Positions 10,355-20,100 of a stretch of DNA of 20,630 bases are shown here, piece after piece (position 1 is the first letter of the stretch; every line of letters starts with the position of its first letter). The position numbers were made by a program, and so were the translations under genes. Under the pieces are notes generated by a model, which saw only the letters and a program-made list of their open reading frames with translations, had not been told where the DNA came from and searched no databases. The DNA comes from Lingula anatina (taxonomy: Eukaryota > Brachiopoda > Lingulata > Lingulida > Lingulidae): assembly GCF_001039355.2 (NCBI RefSeq), contig NW_019775427.1, positions 329,211-349,840 on the forward strand. Direction: 5' to 3'.

Positions 10355-10622
10355 GAATTTATGAATCGCAATGCTATAAACTGTTTTCGATACCGTATAC
10401 CTTGCACTTTGATGATTTGTTGTTAAAATTTCTAAGAAAATTAAATGAATTTAAGGATCTTATTGCTTTGAACTGTTCTGGATACCGTATACCTTGGTGA
10501 CTTATTGCTAATTTATTTTTATTTTTTCAATTTAATGACTTTATGGGTCGAATTGCTGTTAACTGTTCTGATTATTGTATGTCTTGGTGATTTATTGTTG
10601 AAATTTCTAGGAAAATTAAATA
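10355..10622 (+). repeat. Three tandem copies of a unit of about 90 bases
   Basis: Units start at GAATTT (10355), GAATTT (10447) and GACTTT (10537). Each continues with ATTGCT-like, AACTGTT, TACCGTATACCTTG-like and, in copies one and three, TTTCTA.GAAAATTAA. The copies are diverged. The 62-codon frame here arises from the repeat and is not a gene. Confidence 0.75.
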
Positions 10623-11615
10623 TAAGCTACATATGGGACCAGCACTCACTACCGGGGGGGGGGAGGGGGGTATGTGCCTTTACTTTACTTTAAACGCTCA
10701 GAGAAGAGATTAGAAAACTTAATTTCATAAGCTTGTTCTTGTTAATGAACCAATTTTCTGATGTCTAGGTTCGTAGTATGTACACTATGACTTTCGTAAA
10801 ATGTAACTGAAAGATGATGTCTCTTAAAGAAATCTAGATTCTGTGTAAAGACGAAAGAATTATTGATACCATTTTTCAAAATCGGCTCAACTTTGTAAAA
10901 CTTACTTTCTGTTATTAGATCGATCAGTACGTGCAAAAATGTTTTCTCTCTACATGTGCTGTGTGAAATTAATTTTTGTTCAGTTCATTGCAAAACATTT
11001 GTCACAACAGTTGTAGAATTGCTCATGATTTTAGGTATTTAGTTATTGAAATAATTCTTATTATATCGTATGGTTAGAAACAGAAAAAATCAACGTCGGA
11101 TCCGGAACATTTAAATGTAGTCAAAATGTGAAATTCTAGGCAATTTGTAGCATTATGTGTACTTGATAATGTTAGTCCAGAGTGGGTTTTCTTCTCGATT
11201 TTTCTGATGTTAAAGGTGGGATGGATACCAAATCCGGCGTTTTTTAAAGGAAAAAGTTTTATTCTGAAATATTTTCTTTAATATTAATGAGGTCAAACAC
11301 AGGTAGTTTAGTTGATAATTTTATTTGTAAAATCAAATAGATTGAATTTCAAAACTTAAAAAAATCACAATTGTAGTCCCACAAACTGATGTTTTAAGAT
11401 TGTTAAATATACATGCATATATGGAATGGAAATTTGTTTTGGTCTTAATAAAGAAATACCAAAATTATTCAGTGCGTTGTAGTATTTTCATGTTCATTGG
11501 TACCCACGGGTTGGGGTTTACTTTACTGCTCGCGCACTTGGATAAACCGAGTAATTCCCAAAGTTTTTTTAAAAATTTCCTTTGGTTACTATAAGAAGAA
11601 AGTCTACCTGGGGAG
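10623..11615. other. Intergenic, nothing coding
   Basis: There is a G-rich patch at 10652-10669 and otherwise AT-rich sequence. Short frames at 10742-10936 and 11400-11594 have no family likeness. Confidence 0.55.
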
Positions 11616-11710
11616 GGTAGGTGGGAACAGTTAGAGGAGTAGGTAACACGCTTGCCTCTCAGACAGAAGGTTGCAGGTTCAATTCCTGGCGCCACTGGGT
11701 CCCAGCAAAT
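11616..11710 (+). mobile_element. tRNA-derived SINE head
   Basis: A pol III type 2 promoter is readable: A box TAGAGGAGTAGG at 11632-11643 (close to TRGCNNAGYNGG) and B box GGTTCAATTCC at 11676-11686, with start points 44 bases apart as in tRNAs. The text between, CGCTTGCCTCTCAGACAGAA, and the closing CCTGGCGCCAC resemble tRNA-like SINE heads. It does not fold as a good cloverleaf, so it is not called a tRNA gene. The body and tail are not delimited. Confidence 0.7.
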
Positions 11711-12512
11711 TACCTTTTACAAAAATAAATCCAAATAAAGAATTTCGACTTCTATAAAACCGTGCTACGGTTCTGTAGTTAAGAAAAATAACTTCTATTT
11801 TGTTCATAAAACAATATTGCACATTTATTATTGCACAAATGAATACAAAAAGTAACAGCAGTGTTTTCACAAAATAGTATAAAACTTGGAATACCTTTTT
11901 TTCTTCTTAATGTCAATTTCATAAAACGTACTATGAAATGTGAATTAAGCTTTTACACACAAACAAAAATGGTTCTTTATCTAACTAAAACGTGTCAAGA
12001 TTCTATGCATTTTGAAAATTTCTACTTGGCCGGCGTAGCTTTTTGATTTATAAAGGAGTTCAGGAATATTATTATAGACATAATACCAACAATATTAACA
12101 AAATAAATAAATAAAAAAAAAACCAAAACATTACCAATGTTTGTCTAAATTCACTGGTGTGATCGATATAGAAAATTCAATATGCATATAACCTCATCCT
12201 ATCCCGACACATGTACCCACATGCAAGCACTATGTCGTCTTGCTGATGTTCACAAAACAATAATAGGGAGTCAAAATAATCAAATTTTGTAAGATTCCTG
12301 GTTGTTTAGTTCATCGATAAATGTTGTCATGTCCAAACCAAACGTGTTTCTTTTTCATACGAATTCCTAAAATATGCATTTCATGACACAACTTTGATGG
12401 AAAACTGAAATTTGTACAGCATGCGAATCAGAAACGTCATACATGTAAGACATAACCAATTTTCTAGCTTATTTCTACCACAAACTTTTCCATAAAATTT
12501 GCTCTAGTTGTA
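11711..12512. other. Intergenic, no supported gene
   Basis: AT-rich, with A runs near 12113. By position, this is where the left duplicated segment would carry downstream exons equivalent to 16597-17387; I find no such exons here. Confidence 0.5.
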
Positions 12513-13459
12513 TCACATACTATTTTGAGAGTATTAACAGAAATTGGCAGTCTTAAAAACTTCACTGAGTAATCATTATTCTGAATAATCGGCTTTGTGA
12601 CAGCTCAAGTGGTCGATTCGAATTTGTCAAGAATTTGTCGAAAATTCAGAATGTGAAAGTTGCTTATGAATGCCAGTCCTACATAGACCCCTTAATGAAG
12701 ATGATATTTCGAAATGAATCATTTTCTATAATTCAACAATTTTCCTTTTTAACCTACCACTACTACAATAACAAATGCATTTTAATTTCGGGAAAATTTC
12801 AACTCCTTGGTTTCGTTTCTAAAGCCAGGGTGACTTTTGACCCCCTACCATCACTGAAAATATGGACCGTCACATCTAACACAAGAAATACGAAGTTTAT
12901 TTATATGCGTCACAATCGCACATTCAAACTTAAGAAAGATCGTTTCAATACGTGTGGACAGCTCTGCAATACTAACAACACATTCTGCCAGTTTGATAAT
13001 GCTGCAATTTCTGAAACATTATTATCTAAATTACAGCGATTTATTTATTTTTGGTGGATGCACATCTCGTTCTTTTTTTCTTCAACTGAACACACTATAA
13101 CTTCCAGAGACTTCCATAAATGCAATTTACACGGTTGGGACGTTTTCTTTCTTTCCAAAAGTTAACATCGCCAAAATAAATACTAGAATTCAATTTTAAA
13201 TAAATAACTGTTCACGGAGAAGTGCCAAATTGCAGATTTCCCTCACAAATATGTTACTATCAAAAAGAAAACCGGTCATCCTACATGTGCTTGTTGTTTA
13301 TGTTGCCACACCTACACGGAAATATACCACTACACTATGTACGTGTAGCAAAATACTCTTCCTGAACACTACTTTGTAATAGTTTGAAAATAACTACAGC
13401 CGATTCACAACCCAAAGTAAATATAACACTTTATATTAAGTTTAAACCCTGCAAATTTA

Positions 13460-14482
13460 CTAGCGGACAAACTCTGATATGCGACATGTAATCTTGACAT
13501 GGATGCAGCCGCTGTGGAACACGAGTCTGACGTCATTGATGGAGAGCATATCCAATCTTCTCGTGTACGGTTGAGTCACTGAAATTAAACAAAAACCACC
13601 TTTACAAATCAATGTCTAAGGGTTGATTAAATAAAGCAAGTTTTAATTTTACGGCAACCGATTTCGATTCTCATAGTAATATTCAACAAACCACTTTTCA
13701 ACTTTTAAATTAGAGGAATATATATATACATATACTGAGCTGACACGTTCTATGTAATCATGCACTTTCAAACAATATAATTTCTATTCTTTTACACCGT
13801 GTACACACTGTAACGTGACAACATTCTGTGTCTTTAGAATCACACGTCAGTGGTGCTACTAAAAAGATAGTGACCCTCGCATTACGTATAAAGTGAAATT
13901 TTAGAAATAAACATATGACAGGAGGGTAGTAAAAACAACATTTATGAGATCTTAGAAAGTAGAACAACATAGTCACGACATGTGCACATTGGCGGGTAGG
14001 GATTTGCTGGGGTGGATTTTCATTAAAAAAAACAAATTAGGACTTAAGAATGAAGTTACCTGCCAAGATCTCCTTACATTGTTTAGGACGGAAGACGCGT
14101 TCACTGCTGGAGCAAATCTCTCACCACCCGTTTTCTGGCAAATGCATTCCATCTGTAAATATTAACAGAAAATAAACTATTTACAATTTGAATAAACAAG
14201 TTAAATTTGGATTTTTAAGGGGAAAAATATTGTTGACGTCAAGAAAAAATGTCGACATGATGCCTTATTTGCAAATTGCACCATTTTTTGGTTAATATCA
14301 TTAACGCCAAATAACCAATGTTATATTCCATCATCTATACAGTACTTACAACAGATCGATGGCAATTTCAGTCCCAGATTTCCGACCATTTCGTGAAAAT
14401 TGTGGCAATGAGACACAAGGCTTTCTTTTCCATCTTCTACTGACCTCTGTCCTTTCTGAACACCTCTCACCAAAATACTCAC
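13460..14482 (-). pseudogene. Left copy of a candidate three-exon minus-strand gene (start lost)
   Basis: No family recognised. Minus-strand exons: 14350-14482, 14060-14152 and 13460-13578. The first donor is GTAAGT and the next acceptor TTTACAG; the second donor is GTAACT and its acceptor TTTAATTTCAG. Phases agree (1, then 1). The joined frame ends at TAG (13460-13462), and its only internal stop is TGA at 14121-14123. Where the right copy has ATG this copy has GTG, directly preceded by an in-frame TAG, so it lacks a start. One codon is missing relative to the right copy in exon one; exons two and three are the same length. AATAAA signals (minus) lie at 13040-13049. Against coding: substitutions between the copies are not enriched for silent ones. 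It could be a pseudogene or an untranslated spliced RNA. Confidence 0.4.
13481..13552. promoter_or_regulatory. Strongly conserved block with a palindromic CRE, left copy
   Basis: From GCGACATGTAATCTTGACAT through GGATGCAGCCGCTGTGGAAC to TGACGTCA (13528-13535) this is the best-preserved part of the duplication, with only a few differences from 19101-19172. TGACGTCA is the full CREB/ATF site. It also lies inside candidate minus-strand exon three, so conservation could reflect either. Confidence 0.35.
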
Positions 14483-14620
14483 CTAGATTACATAATAATA
14501 TGTTCTAGACCACCTTCTGTACAGGTGCCTCGATTTCAACTTTAGCCTATGTTATATGACAGAGCAACCGGTCCCGCCCCATGAGAAAAGAAAATTACCC
14601 CACCCCACCCCTAACGCACA

Positions 14621-15427
14621 ATCACAAATGAAGATATTCAGTAATGAAATAAACGTCATGAGTTATATTCATTTACCGTAATAGAACTGAGTAGAACAGA
14701 CAGAAATAAAGGAAATTTTAAGTTGAGGAAGGCATGAATTAATGTACTGCATCCTCTGTTATCGTCCAAAATAAACGAGAACTGATGATGGAATAATTTT
14801 AAATGAACACTTTTCCTTCCATAGTCTCAAGTCCACATTGGTAAATCAGTCTAATTAATGAACATGAAAAAAACTCGAATTCTTGCGCAACAAATTTACA
14901 GGTTCATTAATGTTCGGGTAAGGCGGAGTCTTCGATGATGCAGTACTAGAGTTGGTTTTCTTCGTCCTTGTGCTGTGTTGCTCTCTTAACTGGTGAGACT
15001 TAATCCTTGTAGCGTTCCTCATTGGGGTATTCTGGATCCACCGATTGGTGGATCCAAAGTACCCAGCCCCCTTCCCCGCTGCCCAACGCGATCTTCAGTA
15101 ATGCTCCTTGCAGACTGGTGGGAAATGTTACAATCATTACTAATCTTTATAAAAGCAATCTATGGCTCCGGATCACTAGTTTCTATTATGACAATTTTCT
15201 TGAAATTCTTTGAATGATCGCGGTAGTCTGTGGACAATATATGCTTTCCTTTATATTGAAGAGTTTTCCAGAAAGTACAGGTACATGTAGGTCAGTTTTC
15301 ATGTAAAAATTGTGAGAAGTCCAAGAAGGTTTAAATGGCATCCGTCTCAAAGTCTACTTGGTCGCTCGAAGGTGCATATTCTAATGAACAAGAATTGAAC
15401 ATACATGTCTTTTGTCCAAAAACATCC
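14621..15427. other. Single-copy spacer, no supported gene
   Basis: It contains a perfect 10-base-stem hairpin at 15033-15056. Donor-like AACTGGTGAGA near 14990 is unsupported by a frame. Two overlapping 63-74 codon frames at 14993-15217 have no family likeness. Confidence 0.5.
15033..15056. repeat. Perfect hairpin, 10-base stem and 4-base loop
   Basis: TGGATCCACC, loop GATT, GGTGGATCCA. No T-run or coding context. It might be the fused tips of two inverted GGATCC-containing repeats, since the foldback family in this window ends in GGATCCGCCC, but that link is a guess. Confidence 0.8.
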
Positions 15428-16596
15428 TTTATTATAGTGAAAGGATGAAGAACATACATAATATTGACATGCATGGACTCAAAACCAAAAAATACTCTTT
15501 TAAAAGTGTTTAAAAATCAAAACTAATATATCTTCATACCTACAACAATGCACTAACACTAAAAGAATTATCAAAATCTCAAGTACGGTATTACAGTATC
15601 GACAGGCCTTTATTCAAACAAATATTTTAAAAAATACATCAATTGAACAATTTTAAATATCAGATTTGCTCCATTCTGAGATTCTGAACACAGTGAAGGA
15701 TTGAATCTGACAAACTGCACTGATATAATTTTATTTCCCTTTTGACTATTTATTTCACAATGCACGGTAATTGATTTACCATCATTTTTCTACTATCAAC
15801 TAACAAAATCAAGATGCAGAAAACGTCAAAAGAACACATTTAAGTATGTTATAAGTTCAATAATGAGACTTTAAACATGTCTAAGAACTGAATCTGAGGA
15901 AAAATCACTTAAGAAAATTTTCAAATTTAACATGTACACATGAATCAGCCCGGTGTCTGTACATAAAAATCATATTTTAGTAAATGTTGCAATGGTGTGG
16001 GACAAATTTTCTTCCAGCCTTCTTACAGCTTTAATATTTATTAAATATTAATATAATTCCCATCTGGAGACATCTATATAAATGTCACATGACACATAGT
16101 TTAAATCCAGAAGGAAAAAGCATCAACACATCTTGTATACTGTAAAATATAAATTTATCTTCTACCCTTTGTCTGAACCAAGACAAAAGTTCTTGGAATG
16201 TTGAGTACACCAAGGAAACCAACACAGATGTATTTCTGGGATAATGTATTAAAACAAAACGCAAAGTGCTGTTTTGTATTTTCATCTGAAATCTTCATAT
16301 CAACTCCACTGTTACATTGACTGAGTTGTGTCACAAGAACAAATATTTTGTATGGGTTTGATATATCACTTCATAATAAAGTTTTATCATAACTACCAAC
16401 ATCTATTCTGCTGTGGAATGATCATCAAGAATTTTATGCTCAAAAAATCTTTGGTCTCATAAATCTGTATACGTCACTAAAACATCAGTGTCGTAAACAT
16501 TTTCCATTACTGAAGGACAGAGTTCTTTATGTGGTATATGGACTGTGATCTCTGATGACTGGTTGTCTGCTACCCCATTGAAGTGAGTGGAGCTGG
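15428..16596 (-). other. Probable 3' UTR of the unidentified minus-strand gene
   Basis: Follows the TGA at 16597-16599 on the minus strand. Minus-strand AATAAA hexamers lie at 15609-15614 and 15428-15433. It includes the short copy of the dispersed repeat (15770-15980) and a perfect AT palindrome at 16031-16051. No coding frame is supported. Confidence 0.45.
15770..15980 (+). repeat. Dispersed repeat, short copy
   Basis: Matches 2150-2280 and then the end at about 2793-2810, lacking the internal part of the long copy. The shared end is TGTCTGTACATAAAAA. Same orientation as the copy in the GST intron. Confidence 0.6.
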
Positions 16597-17387
16597 TCAC
16601 GTCCTTTTTAGGAGTTTAGCAGGTTCTAATCCAGTTATAATGTCATATGTTGAGTTGTACAAATTGGTCAGTTTATTGCAGTCTTCAACATTCTCTGATT
16701 TGTTGTACTCTGGTTCCATTGCATCCTATGAAAAAAAAAGACGAGCACTTTAGACCAATGAATAAAAAGAAAATTTCCAGTTAATGAAGCATAAATATAA
16801 AATGTTTTCATAGGCAATTTGTAAAAAAACAAACAAACAAACAAACAACCTCCCCCCAAAAAAATACAAGAAGATGAAGCTATACACATACAATATATGC
16901 AAAATACTGAAAACTTTAAAGCTCCAAATCTTCTGTCTTTTGTCTCAACTGAGTATCCAAATTCAACCCTCAAATCTTTTACTGATCACATTTCTATACA
17001 ATATGTGACTATGTTTACCACATTCTGTGCCACAGAGCTGTCATATATAAAGTCTGGTGTGGTGATGGCCACAACATTTGAGTTGCATTTGTCAGTTGAA
17101 TTTTACACATTCTTTTCAACTATATATGAAAATATGGAATACTTCAAAGTTCTAAATCTTCTGTCTTATGTCTCAACTGAGTAGCTAATTTCAACCTTCA
17201 AATCTTTTACTGATCACATTTCTATACAATATGTGACTATGTTTACCCCATTCTGTGCCACAGAGCTGTCATATATAAAGTCTGGCATACTGATGGCCAC
17301 AACATTTCCTCCATGGAAAGTCACCATTCCTGCAGGTGACCCAGTCTGAACTCGCCCCCACCACTGGAATGCAGGGCCTTGCTCATA
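16597..17387 (-). CDS. Unidentified protein, last two coding exons (5' incomplete)
   Basis: I do not recognise the family. Exon 17247-17387 has acceptor GATTTCAG and donor GTAAAC, with 47 codons starting YEQGPAFQWWGRVQTG and ending YDSSVAQNG. Exon 16597-16725 has acceptor TTTTTTTCATAG, with 42 codons from DAMEPEYNKSENVEDC to AKLLKRT and then TGA (16597-16599). Both are phase 0 and join cleanly. The composition is protein-like (two Trp in tandem, Gly-rich turns), and the C-terminus has two possible N-glycosylation sites (NKS, NST); the frame is not an AT-rich artefact. No upstream exon in phase 0 was found to 20630, so the rest is probably beyond the window, or the candidate exons in the right duplicate sit in its intron. 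The gene converges with the GST. Confidence 0.7.
16822..16848 (+). repeat. CAAA microsatellite
   Basis: Five to six ACAA units in the single intron between the two unidentified-gene exons; a C-rich then A-rich run follows. Confidence 0.85.
16891..17307 (+). repeat. Tandem duplication overlapping an exon (two copies plus a fragment)
   Basis: Copy one is 16891-17079 and copy two about 17121-17307. They share ATATATG.AAAAT, AAATCTTCTGTCTT.TGTCTC, TTACTGATCACATTTCTATA and the exon text around GAGCTGTCATATATAAAGTC. Copy two includes the 3' part and donor of the real exon at 17247-17387. A third, shorter relative of the start (ATATATGCAAATATTAAGTA) is at 17499-17540. Confidence 0.85.
17022..17079 (-). 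pseudogene. Decayed partial copy of the 17247-17387 exon
   Basis: Minus-strand translation gives SNVVAITTPDFIYDSSVAQN, close to the 3' half of the neighbouring exon, followed by a GTAAAC donor. The 5' part, with its acceptor, is missing and replaced by unrelated sequence with an in-frame TGA. It cannot splice in as an equivalent alternative exon, so it is a duplication relic. Confidence 0.8.
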
Positions 17388-17757
17388 CTGAAATCATAGC
17401 AACAACTATTTCAATATGCAGGGGAATAGTTTGATATCATTACAGATTAAGATATGGACGGTATCAGGACTATCCCCCCCTCTTGAAGAATATACATTAA
17501 ATATATGCAAATATTAAGTACAGAATAAAAAGTTCAAATCTTTTCATCCATTGTATGAATATTTCTTAGTGTGATGATACAACTCAAGGATAGCAAATGT
17601 TAATTATATTAAACAAATTATATTCATGTAGAGTAGAGAAAATTTGAGAAACAGAAGCACAGAAAATTTTATAAAAAGTCTAATCAGAATATATCTCTAG
17701 GTAAAGTGGGGCAAACAAACCATCTCCCACATCCAAGTAACCCTTTGATGAATTAAN
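17388..17757. other. Spacer with repeat relics, ending in a single N
   Basis: It includes a fragment of the tandem repeat at 17499-17540 and, at about 17690-17750, a diverged piece of the 221-base repeat from 3111-3552. N is at 17757, directly before the right duplicate. Confidence 0.6.
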
Positions 17758-18515
17758 TCACATTCTATTTTGGGAGTATTGACAGAAATTGACAGTCTAC
17801 AAAACTTCATCGAGTACTCATTATTCTAAATAATCGGCTTTGTGACAGCTAAAATGATCGATTTGACTTTGTCAAGAATTTGTCGAAAATTCAGAATGTA
17901 AAAGTTTCTGATGGATGTCAGTCCTACATAGACCCTTTAAGGAAGATAATATTCCGAAATAAAACATTTTCTATGATTCAACAATTTTCCCTTATAACCT
18001 ACCACTACTACAAATGCATATTAATTTCGCGGAGAATTTCAACTCCTTGGCTTCGTTTCCAAAACCAGGGTGACTTTTAACCCCCCCCCCCCCCCTCATT
18101 GAAATACGAAGTTTATTTTATATGCGTCACAATCGCATATTCAAACTTTAGAAAGATCGTTTCAATACGTGTGGACAGTTCTGCAATACTAATGACACAT
18201 CCTGCCAGTTTGATAATGCTACAATTTCTGAAACATAATTATCTAAGTTACAGCGCTTTATTGTTTTTTGTAGATATACATTTCGTTTTTATTTCTTCAA
18301 CTAAACACTGTAATTGCCAAAGACTTCCATAAATGCATTTTACGGGGTTGGGACGTCTTTTTCTTTTCCAAAAGCTAACTTCAGCAAAAGAAATATTGGG
18401 ATTCAGTTTTAAATAAATGTTCTGGGGGAATTGTTTTATTGCAGATTTGTCCTCACAAATTTTTTACGATCATTAAGAAAACACGTCATCCTACTTGTAG
18501 CACAGTACTATTCCC

Positions 18516-19022
18516 GAACATTTTTTTGCATTTGCATTTGCGATATTCATATTAAATGAGGGCTTAAACAAAAGTCGTTTTCAGATTTGAGACCCGACGT
18601 GTACCTCCCCGTAAACCAAATGCACTAACAAATTACCATTAAAACACCATGGTCGGGTAGAGTACTGTACAACAACTTGATAACATACATATATATGTGT
18701 ATATGTACAGATGCTTACCAGCGACGCACAGGTCTGATGCTTAGTAAAGAATTAGACGGCGTTCACAACCAGCTGAACCGCTCTCTATCTAGTCCGTGGA
18801 TCAAATATGGCGCTTATTTGACAATGGATTCCCCACCTCCTACTTGTGTCGTCCTAACGGGTGAGCAATTAAATCCAGACTTAATTTCAAGTGGGGCTTT
18901 CAACTAGTTAGTCTGTGGATCAACTGGTCGTGGACACGGCCCTAACCTATTAAAACAGACGTTTCGTGAAAAAAGTACTCCTTACATTTGACTTATCATT
19001 TGATACACCTTCCGATAGAGAA
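18516..19022. other. Insertion specific to the right duplicate
   Basis: Replaces a short AT-rich stretch of the left copy at about 13285-13395. It is richer in GC at 18722-18860, where an open plus-strand stretch of 46 codons (from RRTGLMLSKELDG to TCVVLTG) is bounded by a TTACCAG acceptor-like site and a GGTGAGC donor. The same TTACCAG reads as a GTAAGC donor on the minus strand. Neither reading has family support. It holds GTCCGTGGATCAA and GTCTGTGGATCAA about 115 bases apart. Confidence 0.4.
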
Positions 19023-19079
19023 TATCACAACCCAAAGCAAAAATTACACTTAATATTAAATGTTAACCAAGCAAAATTA

Positions 19080-20100
19080 CTAGCGGACGAACTCTGACAT
19101 GCGACATGTAATCTTGACATGGATGCAGCCGCTGTGGAACACGTGTCTGACGTCATTGAAGGAGAACGTATTAAATCTCCTAGTGCGCAGCTGAGTCACT
19201 GAAATAAAAAAAAAAACACTTTTACAAAAGTATGTTTATGGGATGGTTTAATAGAGCAGTTTTGAATTTTAAAGTAACCGATTTCCATAGTAATATTCAA
19301 CAAACCACTGATCAACTTTTAAATAATACGAATATATATACCGAGCTAACACGTTCTATGTAATGAAGGACCTTAAAACAATATCGATTCTATTCTCTTA
19401 CACCGTGTACACAATGTAAAGCGACAACATTCTGTGTCTGTAGAATTATATTTCAGGGAGCTAGAAAAAGATACAGGCGCTCGGATAACGTATAAAATCG
19501 CAACAGTGAGATTTTAGAAATAAACAGATGACAGGAGTGTAGTAAAAACAAAATTTAGGAAATCTTAGAAAAAAAGAACGACATAGTCACGACATGTACA
19601 CGGGGGCGGATAGGGATTTGCTGAGGTAGATTTTGGATATTTTAAAGAAAAATTGGACCTACAAATGTAGTTACCTGCCAAAATGTTCTCACATTGCTTA
19701 AGACGGAAGACGCGTTCACAGCTGGAGCACAACTCTCACCACCTGTTTACTGGCAAACGCATTCCATCTGAAAATAAGAACAGTAAATGAAATATTTTAA
19801 CGTCAAGTTAAAACGTCAAACGGCAAGACTTTTACGGAAAAATATTGTTGACGTCAAGAAAAAAAAGGTCGACATGTTGCCTTATTAGCAAGTTGCACCA
19901 TTTTGGCAAATATCATCAACGTGAAATAACCAATGTTATCTTCCATCATCTATACAGTACTTACAACAGTTCGATGCCAATTTCAGTGCCAGATTTCCGA
20001 CCAACTCGTGGAAATTATAGCAATGTAACACAAGGATGCTTTCCTCTCCATCTTCTACTGACCTTGGTCCTTGCTGAACGCCTCTCACCAAAATGCTCAT
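19080..20100 (-). CDS. Right copy of a candidate three-exon minus-strand gene, in-frame TGA
   Basis: No family recognised. Exons: 19965-20100 (ATG at 20098-20100, 45 codons plus one base), 19675-19767 (93 bases) and 19080-19198 (119 bases, TAG at 19080-19082). Introns run from GTAAGT to TTTTCAG and from GTAACT to TTTATTTCAG. The frame is 115 codons with one TGA (19736-19738, codon 56), conserved in the left copy. After the TGA comes ELCSSCERVFRLKQC, a Cys-x-x-Cys that the left copy changes to CSSS. There is no signal peptide or membrane segment. By hand count the copies differ at roughly 31 amino-acid-changing and 12 silent sites, near neutral expectation. Possibilities: a pseudogene whose stop predates duplication, a short protein ending at codon 55, a spliced non-coding RNA, or selenocysteine at TGA, which I rate least likely. 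A minus-strand AATAAA is at 18257-18262. Confidence 0.35.
19101..19172. promoter_or_regulatory. Strongly conserved block with a palindromic CRE, right copy
   Basis: Counterpart of 13481-13552; TGACGTCA is at 19148-19155. It is much better conserved than the flanks within the same duplication, which suggests constraint or low mutation locally. Confidence 0.35.

Larger units (their letters stand above)
12513..14620. repeat. Segmental duplication, left copy
   Basis: It matches 17758 to about 20370 in the same orientation, offset 5245 at the start. Matching landmarks are CGGCTTTGTGACAGCT, GTCAGTCCTACATAGACCC-like text, ACTACTAC, CGTGTGGACAG, the TGACGTCA block and the final CATG.. AAAATTAC.CC. 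Similarity is high but clearly not allelic-level (many substitutions and indels), so it is an old tandem duplication. It lacks the roughly 500 bases at 18516-19022 and about 120 bases at 20206-20330. Confidence 0.9.

Noticed and set aside
11616-11710. A functional tRNA gene
   Set aside because: A and B boxes are present, but acceptor and anticodon stems do not pair convincingly; a SINE head explains it better.
12635-13165. Open plus-strand frame of 176 codons, the longest in the window
   Set aside because: It starts at TTG, not ATG; the duplicated copy at 17880-18332 breaks it with indels; it is Phe/Tyr/Ile-rich with no domain and no splice context. Likely chance in AT-rich sequence antisense to a possible 3' UTR.
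16031-16051. Perfect AT palindrome as a terminator or origin
   Set aside because: All A/T with a one-base loop; such palindromes are expected in AT-rich DNA and have no eukaryotic terminator role here.
19736-19738. Confident call of a new selenoprotein at the shared TGA
   Set aside because: No SECIS element was identified by eye, replacement changes are not depleted between copies, and the left copy has no start codon.
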